This document shows, piece by piece, positions 52,318 to 60,855 of a DNA stretch of 64,000 nt (its first letter is position 1; each line of letters begins with the position of its first letter). The notes beneath the pieces were generated by a model, which did not search any database, was not told the origin of the DNA, and was given only the letters and a program-made list of their open reading frames with translations. This stretch comes from Jeongeupia chitinilytica (GTDB taxonomy: Bacteria > Pseudomonadota > Gammaproteobacteria > Burkholderiales > Chitinibacteraceae): contig NZ_BMYO01000002.1 in NCBI RefSeq assembly GCF_014652315.1, positions 248,001 to 312,000 on the forward strand. Direction: 5' to 3'. Both the position numbers and the translations under genes were made by a program.

Positions 52318-52467
52318 TGAATGATCTGGTTGTGGCGCGCGAGGTCCAAGCACGCCATGAAGATGGCGGGGTGGTAATTGGCCGGCAATCGGGCCGTTGG
52401 TGATGCAGGCCCAGAATCGCTGCATGCATCGCTGATGCATTCATCCACGAATCCGGAGCTGAACATC
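52318..52467 (+). other. Intergenic region with an inverted repeat
   Basis: No gene was found. ATGCATC (52424-52430) and GATGCAT (52434-52440) form an inverted repeat with a GCT spacer about 28 bases before the next gene; it could be an operator, but no regulator can be assigned. Confidence 0.4.
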
Positions 52468-53025
52468 ATGAACAAACTGCTTGTTGCCATTGCCACCCTT
52501 GCTGCGATGGCCGGCGCCAATGCCGGTGACGAACAGATGCTGGTCAACCGTTACCAGCATTCGCACCTGTCGTCGCCGCAAGCGCTGGCGAATCAGGACA
52601 CCCATTTCGGCAACCCGGCGCAGTACGACGAACACAATGTCCGGCGACCGTCGTTCGATGTCGTGATCGGCGCTCAGGGGATTGCCTCGCCACGCGTTTC
52701 TGCGGTGGGCGACCGCTACACCGTCAACTACAGGGTCAGCAACGGCGCCGGGCGCGATGTCTATTTCGTCATCGGCGATCAGGATTTCCTGAACGAGCTG
52801 GGCAGGTTGTCGCCGCAGCAACTGGCGGCGCTGGGTCAGGACTTTCATGCGATCAGGGTGAGCGCCGGTAGCACGGCGAACATGGCCTGGAAGTACAGCG
52901 TGTTTGCGCGCAACAAGGTCTATCTGGCGGCGGTCGACATGAACGGCAGCCTGATCGGCACGCCGGCCGAAGTCCGCGTTTTGGCGCGCGGCCAGAACAA
53001 CCAGGAGTACCTGTGGCAGGGCTGA
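52468..53025 (+). CDS. Exported protein of unknown function
   Basis: The 185-residue protein has a signal peptide (about 1-19, ANA) and a beta-rich body with RYTVNYRVSNGAGRDVYFVIGD. It is not recognised. It lies between array 2 and the converging CusS-type gene, so a link to metal stress is possible but unsupported. Confidence 0.55.
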   Translation: MNKLLVAIATLAAMAGANAGDEQMLVNRYQHSHLSSPQALANQDTHFGNPAQYDEHNVRRPSFDVVIGAQGIASPRVSAVGDRYTVNYRVSNGAGRDVYFVIGDQDFLNELGRLSPQQLAALGQDFHAIRVSAGSTANMAWKYSVFARNKVYLAAVDMNGSLIGTPAEVRVLARGQNNQEYLWQG

Positions 53026-53038
53026 TCGCCGGTCCGGC

Positions 53039-54391
53039 CTAGGTCCGTCGATCGACGAACTGCAGGCCGAAGGTGGTGTGCGCGTTGTCGCTGGCGATGC
53101 GCAGCTGCCCGCCGTGCAGCTGCATGATCGACGCGACGATCGCCAGCCCCAAGCCGGTGCCGCCATCGTCGCGGCTGCGCGCCGGGTTGACGCGGTAGAA
53201 GCGTTCGCTCAGGTGCGGCAGGTGGGCGGCGGCGATCGGCTCGCCGCGGTTGGTGACGTCGATCAGCGTACTGTCCGGCTCGCGCCGGATCGTGACGGTG
53301 ACCGGTGAATCGGGTGCGCTGTGACGGATGGCGTTCGACAGCAGATTGGTCAGCGCGCGCTGCAGCATGCCCTTGTCGGCGTCGACCTGGCCGTCGCCGT
53401 CCAGTTGCAGCACCACGCCGCGGGTTTCGGCCAGCGCGTCGAAGAAGTCGAACAGGCTTTCGATCAGTGGCCGCAGCGCGACCGGTTCGATCTTCAGCGC
53501 CTGCTCCGGCTGTTCGGTGCTGGCGAGGAAGAGCAGGTCGGTGATCAGCCGGTTCAGCCGCTGCATTTCCTCCTCGGCGGACGCGAGTACCGATTGATAG
53601 GTGGCGACGTCGCGCGTCTTGCCCAGGCATACCTGCACCTCGCCGAGCAGATTGGTCAGCGGCGTGCGCATCTCGTGCGCGAGGTCGGCCGAGAACTGCG
53701 ACAGCCGCGACACGCTGCGTTCCAGCCGGACCAGCATGCTGTTGAACGAGTCGGCCAGCTCGCGCAGCTCGGCCGGCAATTCGCTGGTCGCCAGCCGCGA
53801 GTGCAGCGAGCTGGCGGTGATGCTGCCGACCTGTGCGTTGAGCTGGCGCAGCGGCCGCAAGGCACGTCTGGCGACGAACCACGAGCCGAGCGCGATGAAG
53901 ACCATTGCCACCGGCAGCAGCAGCGCCAGCGAGCGGCGGAAGGCGGCGAGCAGTTTTTCGTCGTTGTCGCGTTCGATGAAGCCGAGCAGCCAGCGGCCGT
54001 CGCCAAGCGGTCTGGACCAGACCAGTGCACCGGCGTCCTGACGCGGATCGAGCCGGGCAACACCGGCGTGCAGCGGCTCGCGGATCACCCGGCCGGCACT
54101 TGTCGCTGCGACCGGGTCGGAGCTGTCGATTACCGCTGTCGGGGTAACCATGGCCCAGTGCAGATAGGGATGGCCGACCAGCAGCAGCGACACCTGTTCC
54201 GGCTGGGCGCCGCCGCCGCGTTGCAGCGCGGATTCGACCAGCGCCATCTTGCCACCAAGCTCGGTTTCGGCCCGCCGGTCCAGCGCCAGCTGCAGCAGGT
54301 GATCCATGCCGACGCCGATCGCCAGCACCAGTACCGTCCCGAACGCGCCGACCAGTCCGCCGACGCGCATTGCCAGCGATCTGCCGCTCAT
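53039..54391 (-). CDS. cusS: CusS-type heavy-metal sensor histidine kinase
   Basis: The 450-residue inner-membrane kinase has two membrane segments (about 10-29 and 164-183) around a periplasmic domain of about 130 residues, then HAMP. The phosphorylated His is in FSADLAHEMRTPLTNLLGE, the characteristic heavy-metal kinase version, and the ATPase has NLLSNAIRHSA and GGTGLGLAIV. ATG 54391 overlaps the regulator gene by four bases. It likely senses periplasmic copper. Confidence 0.9.
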   Translation of the reverse strand: MSGRSLAMRVGGLVGAFGTVLVLAIGVGMDHLLQLALDRRAETELGGKMALVESALQRGGGAQPEQVSLLLVGHPYLHWAMVTPTAVIDSSDPVAATSAGRVIREPLHAGVARLDPRQDAGALVWSRPLGDGRWLLGFIERDNDEKLLAAFRRSLALLLPVAMVFIALGSWFVARRALRPLRQLNAQVGSITASSLHSRLATSELPAELRELADSFNSMLVRLERSVSRLSQFSADLAHEMRTPLTNLLGEVQVCLGKTRDVATYQSVLASAEEEMQRLNRLITDLLFLASTEQPEQALKIEPVALRPLIESLFDFFDALAETRGVVLQLDGDGQVDADKGMLQRALTNLLSNAIRHSAPDSPVTVTIRREPDSTLIDVTNRGEPIAAAHLPHLSERFYRVNPARSRDDGGTGLGLAIVASIMQLHGGQLRIASDNAHTTFGLQFVDRRT

Positions 54392-55068
54392 TCGTCCTCC
54401 CGCACTTCGAACACGTAGCCGACGCCGCGGACGGTGTGGATCAGCTTGGCGGGGTAGTCGTCGTCGACCTTGGCGCGCAGCCGGCGGATCGCGACGTCGA
54501 CGATATTGGTGTCGGTGTCGAAGTTGACGTCCCAGACGTTGGACGCGATCAGCGTCCGCGTCAGCACCTCGCCGTTGCGGCGCATCAGCAGGTGCAAGAG
54601 CGCGAACTCGCGCGAGGTCAGCTCGATCTTGCGGCCGTCTCGGTAAGCGCGGTGCTTGACCGGGTCGAGTTCGAGTCCGCCGATGCCGAGCACTTCGGAC
54701 GGGTTGCCCTTGTGGTTGCGCTTGAGCAGCAGCCGGATCCGTGCCAGCAATTCGGCAAATGCGAACGGCTTGACCAGATAGTCGTCGGCACCGGATTCGA
54801 GCCCGCGTACCCGGTCGTCGACACGGCTGCGCGCGGTCAGCATCAGCACCGGCGTCTGCTTGCGCCGGCGCAGCCCGTCGAGCACGCCCCAGCCGTCGAG
54901 CACCGGCAGCATCACGTCGAGGATCACCAGATCGAAGTCGTCCTCGAGCGCCTTGTGCAGCCCGTCGATGCCGTCGACGGCAATGTCGACCGCGTAGCCG
55001 CTTTCGCTCAGCCCCTGTTTCAGATAGCCCGCCGTCTTGGCTTCGTCCTCGACGATCAGAATTCGCAC
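54388..55068 (-). CDS. cusR: CusR/CopR-type response regulator
   Basis: The 226-residue regulator has a receiver (acceptor Asp in LVILDVMLPVLDGWGV; Lys in DYLVKPFAFAELLAR) and a winged-helix domain (VDVAIRRLRAKVDDDY, VRGVGYVFEVRE). The GTG at 55068 is preferred over the GTG at 55086 because it is preceded by AAGGAG at six bases and matches the short family N-terminus. It probably binds the GATGAC repeat upstream. Confidence 0.9.
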   Translation of the reverse strand: MRILIVEDEAKTAGYLKQGLSESGYAVDIAVDGIDGLHKALEDDFDLVILDVMLPVLDGWGVLDGLRRRKQTPVLMLTARSRVDDRVRGLESGADDYLVKPFAFAELLARIRLLLKRNHKGNPSEVLGIGGLELDPVKHRAYRDGRKIELTSREFALLHLLMRRNGEVLTRTLIASNVWDVNFDTDTNIVDVAIRRLRAKVDDDYPAKLIHTVRGVGYVFEVREDE

Positions 55069-55123
55069 AGCCTTCTCCTTGCTCACCGCGCCATTCTAAG
55101 CCGGCGCCACGGCGCGTACCGAA

Positions 55124-55141
55124 GATGACAATTTCGTCATC
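55124..55141. promoter_or_regulatory. CusR-box-like operator
   Basis: GATGAC (55124-55129) and GTCATC (55136-55141) form a perfect inverted repeat with a six-base spacer, resembling the box bound by CusR/CopR regulators. It lies between the divergent cusRS genes and the copper operon. Confidence 0.7.
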
Positions 55142-55212
55142 CACGGGTAATCCGGCCGCCCGGCGCCACTGGCCATACTCGGCGCATTCAAGTGTCGGAC
55201 CGGGATGAGGAC

Positions 55213-55458
55213 ATGGTAAAGCTGGTGCTGCTGGCGATGGCGATCTCGCCGTGGGTGCATGCCGACGAGGCCGCGTCGATCGCGCTGCCGTTCGAGTCGG
55301 CGTTCGCAACGTATCAGGCCTACAAGGACGAGGCAATCGGCGACTGGCGCGAGGCCAACCGGGTTGTCGACCATGTCGGCGGCTGGCGCGTCTATGCCAA
55401 AGAGGCAAGGCAGGCCGATGCGACCGATTCGCACGCCGGCCACGGGGAGCGGCCATGA
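55213..55458 (+). CDS. Small exported protein of the copper operon
   Basis: The 81-residue protein has a signal peptide (about 1-17, VHA) and then YQAYKDEAIGDWREANRVVDHVGGWRVYAKEA, a pattern I recall from short proteins upstream of TolC-type copper genes. It ends with a His-containing tail. Function unknown. Its stop overlaps the next start. Confidence 0.65.
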   Translation: MVKLVLLAMAISPWVHADEAASIALPFESAFATYQAYKDEAIGDWREANRVVDHVGGWRVYAKEARQADATDSHAGHGERP

Positions 55459-56873
55459 CGTCCGGGCGTCGGCTGGCGGTGATTGCTGCGGCACTGGTGT
55501 TGAGCGGTTGCGCGAGCGTCGATTTCGACGAGTCGGTGGCGCAGGCCAACCGCGACGCGGCCGATTTCACCCAAGGCAAGCTGGCGCTGGCGTCGACCGA
55601 TGTGCAACGCGATGCGATGCGTGACGAAGCGGCGAAACTGCTGGACCAGCCGCTGGGCCAGACCGGCGCCGTGCAGGTTGCACTGCTCAACAGCCTGGCC
55701 TTGCAGGCGCTGCTGGCGCAGAACTGGGCCGATGCAGCGGCGGCCGCGCAGGGCGGGCGGTTGCCGAACCCGGTGTTCTCGTTCGAGCGGATGACGATCG
55801 CCAACGAACTGGAGTTCGGCCGGCTGCTGGCGTTCGGCCTGCTCGACCTGATCACCCTGCCGCAGCGCTACAACACGGCCCAGCGGCAGATCGCCGCCGC
55901 CCGGTTGCGGTTGACCGGCGATGTCGTCAATCAGGTCACGCAGGTGCGACAGGCATGGGTGAATGCCGTTGCCGCGCAGCAGACGCTGGTCTACACGCGG
56001 CAGGTGTTCGAAGCGGCCGAGGCCAGTGCCGAGCTGGCACGGCGGCTGCAGTCGGTCGGCAACTTCACCAAACTCGACCGGGCGCGGCAGCAGGCGTTTT
56101 ACGCTGATGCGGCCACCCAGCTGGCCGGTGCACAACATGCCGCCACCGCAGCGCGCGAGGCGCTGGTCCGTCAGCTCGGGCTCGACGACGCGCAGGCGCA
56201 GCAGCTGAAGCTGCCCGATCGCCTGCCGGCGCTGCCGAAGTCGCCGCGTTCGGCCGACGACACCGGCAAGGCAGCCAGCAGCACCCGGATGGACGTGCGC
56301 CAGGCGCGCATGTCGCTCGACGCCGCGGTCAAGGCGCAGGGACTGAACTGGATCACCAGCTTTGCCGACATCGAACTCGGCCTGCGCTACGACACGGTGT
56401 TCGACACCGCCGACGGCGCCAAGAACCACAAGCGCGGGTTCGAGGTCGACGTGCGGCTGCCGCTGTTCGACTGGGGCGACCTGCAGCGCGACGCGATGAA
56501 CGCGCAGACGCTGGCGGCGGCCAACCGCTACGAGGCAACGCTGCGTGCGGCCGGGTCGAACCTGCGCGAAAGCTATTCGGCGTACCGGACCAGTTTCGAC
56601 ATCGCCCGCCATTACCGCGACGAGGTCGTGCCGCTGCGCAAGACGATCTCCGAGGAAAACACGCTCCGCTACAACGGCATGCTGATCGGCGTGTTCGAGC
56701 TGCTCGCCGACAGCCGCGATCAGGTCGGCGCGGTGATCGGTGCGATCGGCGCCGAGCAGCAATTCTGGCTGGCTGACGCGGCGCTGCAGGCGGCGGTACT
56801 GGGCCGGCCGGGTACGGCAAGCGTTGCCGTGGCAGCCAGTGCCGGCGGCGGTGGCGGCGAAGCTGGGCATTGA
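55455..56873 (+). CDS. TolC-family outer-membrane lipoprotein (copper operon)
   Basis: The 472-residue protein has a lipoprotein signal (LVLSGCAS, Cys near residue 20) and long helical TolC-type segments (ADAATQLAGAQHAATAAREALVRQLGL; two repeat halves). It may secrete or export metal-complexing material, or serve as the duct for another pump. It precedes the multicopper oxidase gene by 20 bases, in the arrangement seen in other copper-tolerance operons. Confidence 0.85.
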   Translation: MTSGRRLAVIAAALVLSGCASVDFDESVAQANRDAADFTQGKLALASTDVQRDAMRDEAAKLLDQPLGQTGAVQVALLNSLALQALLAQNWADAAAAAQGGRLPNPVFSFERMTIANELEFGRLLAFGLLDLITLPQRYNTAQRQIAAARLRLTGDVVNQVTQVRQAWVNAVAAQQTLVYTRQVFEAAEASAELARRLQSVGNFTKLDRARQQAFYADAATQLAGAQHAATAAREALVRQLGLDDAQAQQLKLPDRLPALPKSPRSADDTGKAASSTRMDVRQARMSLDAAVKAQGLNWITSFADIELGLRYDTVFDTADGAKNHKRGFEVDVRLPLFDWGDLQRDAMNAQTLAAANRYEATLRAAGSNLRESYSAYRTSFDIARHYRDEVVPLRKTISEENTLRYNGMLIGVFELLADSRDQVGAVIGAIGAEQQFWLADAALQAAVLGRPGTASVAVAASAGGGGGEAGH

Positions 56874-56893
56874 TCCGATCAAGGAACAGGGAC

Positions 56894-58300
56894 ATGACTT
56901 CAAGAAGAGATTTTTTGCGCACCGTGAGTATTGCTGGCGGTGCCGTGGCGGCGGGTACGGTCAGCAAGGTGGCGATGGCGGCCCTGCCCGAACCGGTGAT
57001 CCAGTCCGCGCCGGACACCATGCCGCCGCTGTTCCCGGGCACCGGCCGGCCGTACAACCCGGTGGTGACGCTGAACGGCTGGACTTTGCCGTGGCGGATG
57101 AACAAGGGCGTGAAGGAGTTCCACCTCGTCGCCGAGCCGGTGGTGCGCGAAATGGCACCCGGCTTCAAGGCGCACCTGTGGGGCTACAACGGCCAGAGTC
57201 CGGGGCCGACGATCGAGGTCGTCGAGGGTGACCGCGTGCGCATCTTCGTCACCAACCGGCTGCCCGAGCACACCAGCATCCACTGGCACGGCCAGCGCCT
57301 GCCCAACGGCATGGACGGCGTCGCCGGGCTGAACCAGCCGGCGATTCCGGCCGGCAAGACCTTCGTCTACGAGTTCGTCGCGCGCCGCCCCGGCACCTTC
57401 ATGTACCACCCGCATGCCGACGAAATGGTGCAGATGGCGATGGGGATGATGGGCTTCTGGGTCACGCACCCGAAGACCAAAAACCCGCTGATCGACGACG
57501 TGAACCGCGACTTCTGCTTCCTGCTCAACGCCTACGACATCGATCCCGGCGCCTACACGCCGAAGATCATGACCATGCTCGATTTCAACCTCTGGAGCTG
57601 GAACAGCCGGATCTTCCCGGGCATCGATTCGCTCAACGTGCGGCTGAACGACAAGGTGCGGATCCGCGTCGGCAACCTGACGATGACCAACCACCCGATC
57701 CACCTGCATGGTCACGAGTTCCTCGTTACCGGCACCGACGGCGGGCCGACGCCGAAAAGCACGCGCTGGTACGAGGTGACGACCGACGTCGCAGTCGGCC
57801 AAATGCGCCAGATCGAGTTCCTTGCCGACGAGGAGGGCGACTGGGCATTCCACTGCCACAAGAGCCACCACACGATGAATGCGATGGGCCACGACGTGCC
57901 GACGATGATCGGCGTCGACCATCGCGGCATGGCGAAAAAGATCAACACGCTGATCCCGGACTACATGGTGATGGGCGAGCGCGGCATGGCCGACATGACC
58001 GAGATGGAAATGCCGATCCCCGACAACACCGTGCCGATGATGACCGGGCAGGGGCCGTTCGGCAGCGTCGAGATGGGCGGGATGTTCAGCATGCTCAAGG
58101 TCCGTCGCGACCAGAAGCCTGGCGACTACAGCAACCCCGGCTGGTTCAGGCATCCGCCCGGCACGGTGGCGCACGAATACAAGGGCCCGGCGCTCGACGC
58201 AACCCGCAGCAAGGCAGCCGGCAACCCGGCAATGCCGCGCGCCAGGGGCGGCGATGTCGAAGTGCAGGTCCGCAAACCCACGGCCAGGTCCGGCCACTGA
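56894..58300 (+). CDS. Multicopper oxidase (CopA/CueO-like)
   Basis: The 468-residue enzyme oxidises Cu(I) to less toxic Cu(II) in the periplasm. A Tat signal (SRRDFLRT) leads it. All four copper motifs are present: HWHG, HPHADEM, HPIHLHGHEF and HCHKSHHTMNAM, giving the type 1 and the trinuclear T2/T3 sites. The C-terminal Met-rich stretch (MGERGMADMTEMEMP) may bind Cu(I). ATG 56894 starts the Tat signal. Confidence 0.94.
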   Translation: MTSRRDFLRTVSIAGGAVAAGTVSKVAMAALPEPVIQSAPDTMPPLFPGTGRPYNPVVTLNGWTLPWRMNKGVKEFHLVAEPVVREMAPGFKAHLWGYNGQSPGPTIEVVEGDRVRIFVTNRLPEHTSIHWHGQRLPNGMDGVAGLNQPAIPAGKTFVYEFVARRPGTFMYHPHADEMVQMAMGMMGFWVTHPKTKNPLIDDVNRDFCFLLNAYDIDPGAYTPKIMTMLDFNLWSWNSRIFPGIDSLNVRLNDKVRIRVGNLTMTNHPIHLHGHEFLVTGTDGGPTPKSTRWYEVTTDVAVGQMRQIEFLADEEGDWAFHCHKSHHTMNAMGHDVPTMIGVDHRGMAKKINTLIPDYMVMGERGMADMTEMEMPIPDNTVPMMTGQGPFGSVEMGGMFSMLKVRRDQKPGDYSNPGWFRHPPGTVAHEYKGPALDATRSKAAGNPAMPRARGGDVEVQVRKPTARSGH

Positions 58301-58324
58301 ATCGGTTCATCCACTGGAGCAGAC

Positions 58325-58795
58325 ATGAAAACTTCACACCTCGTCGTACTGATCGCCGGCTTCGGCCTTGGAGCCACGGCTTTCGCCAGCGGTACCCACG
58401 CCGGGGGCCACGACAGCGCGATCGGCCAGCCGGGCAAGGCCGGCAAGGTCAGCCGGACGATCACGGTCGAGATGAACGATGCGATGCGCTATTCGCCGGC
58501 GAGCATCGACGTCAAACAGGGCGAGACGATCCGCTTCGTTGCCAAAAACGTCGGCAAGGTCAAGCACGAGTTCGTCATCGGCACCGAGGCCGAGTTGAAG
58601 GCCCACTACGAGCAGATGAAGAAATTCCCGGACATGGAGCACGAGGACCCGCAGACCGCGTCGGTCGCGCCGGGCAAGAGCGGCGAGGTGATCTGGCAGT
58701 TCACCAGGGCCGGCAAGGTGGACTTCGCCTGCCTGCAGCCGGGGCACTACGACGCCGGAATGAAGGGGTATGTCGACGTTGCGAAAAAACGCTGA
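58325..58795 (+). CDS. Periplasmic cupredoxin
   Basis: The 156-residue protein has a signal peptide (about 1-22) and a cupredoxin fold: a His-containing HEFVIG segment and a C-terminal FACLQPGHYDAGMKG with Cys, His and Met, the type 1 copper ligands. It resembles CopI-type blue-copper proteins linked to copper tolerance. It lies 24 bases after the oxidase gene and is likely cotranscribed. Confidence 0.88.
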   Translation: MKTSHLVVLIAGFGLGATAFASGTHAGGHDSAIGQPGKAGKVSRTITVEMNDAMRYSPASIDVKQGETIRFVAKNVGKVKHEFVIGTEAELKAHYEQMKKFPDMEHEDPQTASVAPGKSGEVIWQFTRAGKVDFACLQPGHYDAGMKGYVDVAKKR

Positions 58796-58854
58796 CGCCG
58801 ATTGCTCCCGCTTTACTTCCCGGGCGGCTGCCCGAATACGATGAGGAATCCATC

Positions 58855-59148
58855 ATGCAAAAACGTTTCGCACTCGCCGCACTCGTGACCACGCTCTGGC
58901 TCGGTGCCGCCCACGCCCAGGGCGACGACTACACCGACGGCGAGGTCCGGAAGATCGACAAGGCCAACGGCAAGATCACGCTGAAGCACGGCGACATCAA
59001 GAGCCTCGACATGCCGGGGATGACGATGGTGTTCGCCGTCGCCGACAAGACGCAGCTGGATCAGGTCCAGCCCGGCGACAAGGTCAGATTCAGGGCGGCC
59101 AGCGAGGGCGGCAAGATCATCGTTACCGATCTGCGTGCCGCACCCTGA
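58855..59148 (+). CDS. cusF: CusF-type periplasmic copper chaperone
   Basis: The 97-residue protein has a signal peptide (about 1-21, AHA) and a CusF OB-fold: GEVRKIDKANGKITLKHGDI, then LDMPGMTMVFAV containing the Met, His and Trp-position residues. The CusF Trp is replaced, as Met-Thr-Met precedes Val-Phe. It hands Cu+/Ag+ to the efflux system. Confidence 0.88.
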   Translation: MQKRFALAALVTTLWLGAAHAQGDDYTDGEVRKIDKANGKITLKHGDIKSLDMPGMTMVFAVADKTQLDQVQPGDKVRFRAASEGGKIIVTDLRAAP

Positions 59149-59151
59149 CGC

Positions 59152-59427
59152 TTACTTGAGGTAGGAGCGCAGCACACCGAGCACCTGCTCAAGATCCTGT
59201 TCGCGCTGCGCCGGTGTGGCATCGACGTCGCCGAGGTGCTCGCGCATATGCCCTTCGAGGACCTGGGTCATCAGCCCGTTGACGGCGCCGCGAATCGCGG
59301 CGATCTGTTGCAGGATCGCCGTGCACTCGCTGCCTTGTTCCAGCGCGCGCTCGATCGCTTCGGCCTGACCGCGGATGCGGCGGACGCGTGTCAGCAGCTG
59401 TTTCCGGTCCCGGATCGTGTGGCTCAT
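59152..59427 (-). CDS. dmeR: DmeR/RcnR-type metal-responsive repressor
   Basis: The 91-residue all-helical repressor shows the RcnR/DmeR metal-ligand pattern: His3, Cys35, His60 and His64 in SHTIRDR, EGSECTAIL-like and GHMREHL segments. This combination favours Ni/Co over copper. ATG 59427 is chosen because AGAGGA lies six bases upstream; ATG 59433 has no spacing. It diverges from the DmeF gene with the operator between them. Confidence 0.88.
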   Translation of the reverse strand: MSHTIRDRKQLLTRVRRIRGQAEAIERALEQGSECTAILQQIAAIRGAVNGLMTQVLEGHMREHLGDVDATPAQREQDLEQVLGVLRSYLK

Positions 59428-59449
59428 CGGCATTCCTCTGTGTGATTTT

Positions 59450-59466
59450 ATACTGGGGGGTAGTAT
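59450..59466. promoter_or_regulatory. RcnR/DmeR-type G-tract operator
   Basis: ATACTGGGGGGTAGTAT: a six-G tract flanked by an inverted ATACT/AGTAT, the classical operator of this repressor family. It sits between the divergent dmeR and dmeF genes and overlaps the promoter region of both. Confidence 0.85.
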
Positions 59467-59492
59467 GATCCGGAAAACTTCCGGATGCACAC

Positions 59493-60422
59493 ATGACTTC
59501 TCCGACGACTGCCCGGCAGCACTCGCACGCGTTTGACGACGGCGACCCGCTGGCGGAAAAGAACACCCGACGCGCCGTGCTGCTGACGGCGGTGATGATG
59601 GTCGCCGAAATTGCCGGTGGCTGGTACTACAACTCGATGGCGCTGCTGGCCGATGGCTGGCACATGAGTTCGCATGCGCTGGCGCTGGGGTTGTCGGTGC
59701 TGGCCTATGTACTGGCGCGGCGCTGGTCGGATGACAGGCGCTTTGCCTTCGGGACATGGAAGATCGAGATCCTCGGCGGTTACACCAGCGCGATCCTTCT
59801 GGTGCTGGTCGCCGGGGTGATGCTGTACGAGTCGGTCGAACGGCTGTTCAATCCGACGCCGATCCACTACGACCAGGCCATCGCCATTGCCGCGCTCGGC
59901 CTGCTGGTGAATCTGGCCTGCGCGTGGTTGCTGCGGGGCGGCCACGATCACGGCCATCACCATCATGGGCACGACAGCCACGATCACCACCATGGCCATC
60001 ACGACCTCAACCTGCGCTCGGCCTACATCCATGTGATCGCCGACGCAGCGACGTCGGTGCTGGCGATCATCGCGCTGCTCGGCGGGAAGTACTGGCAGGC
60101 AGGCTGGCTGGATCCGGCGATGGGCATCGCCGGTGCGGTCGTCGTTGCCGTCTGGGCGCGCGGCCTGCTTCGCCAGTGTGGCCGCATCCTGCTCGATGCC
60201 GAAATGGATCACCCCGTCGTCGACGAAATCCGCGAGGTGATCGCGGCAAGCCCGGTGCCGGCAACGATCTGCGACCTGCATGTCTGGCGGGTCGGCCGGG
60301 GCAAGTTTGCCTGCATCGTCGGCCTCGTGACCGACGGCGAAGCCTCGCCGGACGATTTCCGCCGGCAGCTGGGTGTGCACGAGGAACTGGTGCACGTGAC
60401 CGTCGAGGTGAACCGGCGTTAG
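59493..60422 (+). CDS. dmeF: DmeF-type cobalt/nickel CDF efflux transporter
   Basis: The 309-residue inner-membrane protein exports Co2+/Ni2+ by proton antiport. It has six membrane helices with the metal-site residues ADGWHMSSHALALG and IADAATSVLAI, a His-rich cytoplasmic loop (HDHGHHHHGHDSHDHHHGHH, about residues 150-170) and a C-terminal dimerisation domain with CDLHVWRVGRGKFACIV. ATG 59493 is the first start after the operator. Confidence 0.92.
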   Translation: MTSPTTARQHSHAFDDGDPLAEKNTRRAVLLTAVMMVAEIAGGWYYNSMALLADGWHMSSHALALGLSVLAYVLARRWSDDRRFAFGTWKIEILGGYTSAILLVLVAGVMLYESVERLFNPTPIHYDQAIAIAALGLLVNLACAWLLRGGHDHGHHHHGHDSHDHHHGHHDLNLRSAYIHVIADAATSVLAIIALLGGKYWQAGWLDPAMGIAGAVVVAVWARGLLRQCGRILLDAEMDHPVVDEIREVIAASPVPATICDLHVWRVGRGKFACIVGLVTDGEASPDDFRRQLGVHEELVHVTVEVNRR

Positions 60423-60772
60423 TCCTGAGCGAGCATCTCGCCGAACTTGAGCAGATTGCCGTGCGGGTCGAGGATGTACAGTTCCTTCATGCCCCAGGGC
60501 TGGGCGACCGGGCCGCGGTGGCGCACGCCGCGGGCGACGAACTCGGCGTGCAGCGCGTCGACGTCATTGCTGCGGATGTAGCACGAGGTGTTCTCGGCGA
60601 TGTGCTTCTCGTCGCAGGGCCAGAAATGCAGCTCGCAGCCGTCGCGAACGACGATCAGGTAGTCGGGCAGCTGCAGGCTGATGCTGAAACCCAGTGTCCG
60701 GTAGTACGCCGCCGACTCGGCGATGTCCAGCGAGGCGAGGACCGGGACGGTGGCGGTGATGCATCCGTTCAT
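60419..60772 (-). CDS. VOC-family (glyoxalase/bleomycin-resistance-like) protein
   Basis: The 117-residue protein has the VOC beta-alpha-beta pattern: TATVPVLASLDIAESAAYYRTLGF, FWPCDEKHIAEN and the final LYILDPHGNLLKF with a metal-type His/Glu. Such proteins bind or modify small molecules; the substrate is unknown. Its end overlaps that of dmeF (convergent). Confidence 0.85.
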   Translation of the reverse strand: MNGCITATVPVLASLDIAESAAYYRTLGFSISLQLPDYLIVVRDGCELHFWPCDEKHIAENTSCYIRSNDVDALHAEFVARGVRHRGPVAQPWGMKELYILDPHGNLLKFGEMLAQD

Positions 60773-60855
60773 TCTCTTCTCCGACGAGGGCCGTGCTTGC
60801 GCACGAGTTATGTAACACTGGCGGTCCGACTACCAGAAAACCGTCCGACGACGTC

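Noticed and set aside
56900..58297. Minus-strand open frame opposite the multicopper oxidase
   Set aside because: Antisense shadow; the oxidase carries all four copper motifs on the plus strand.
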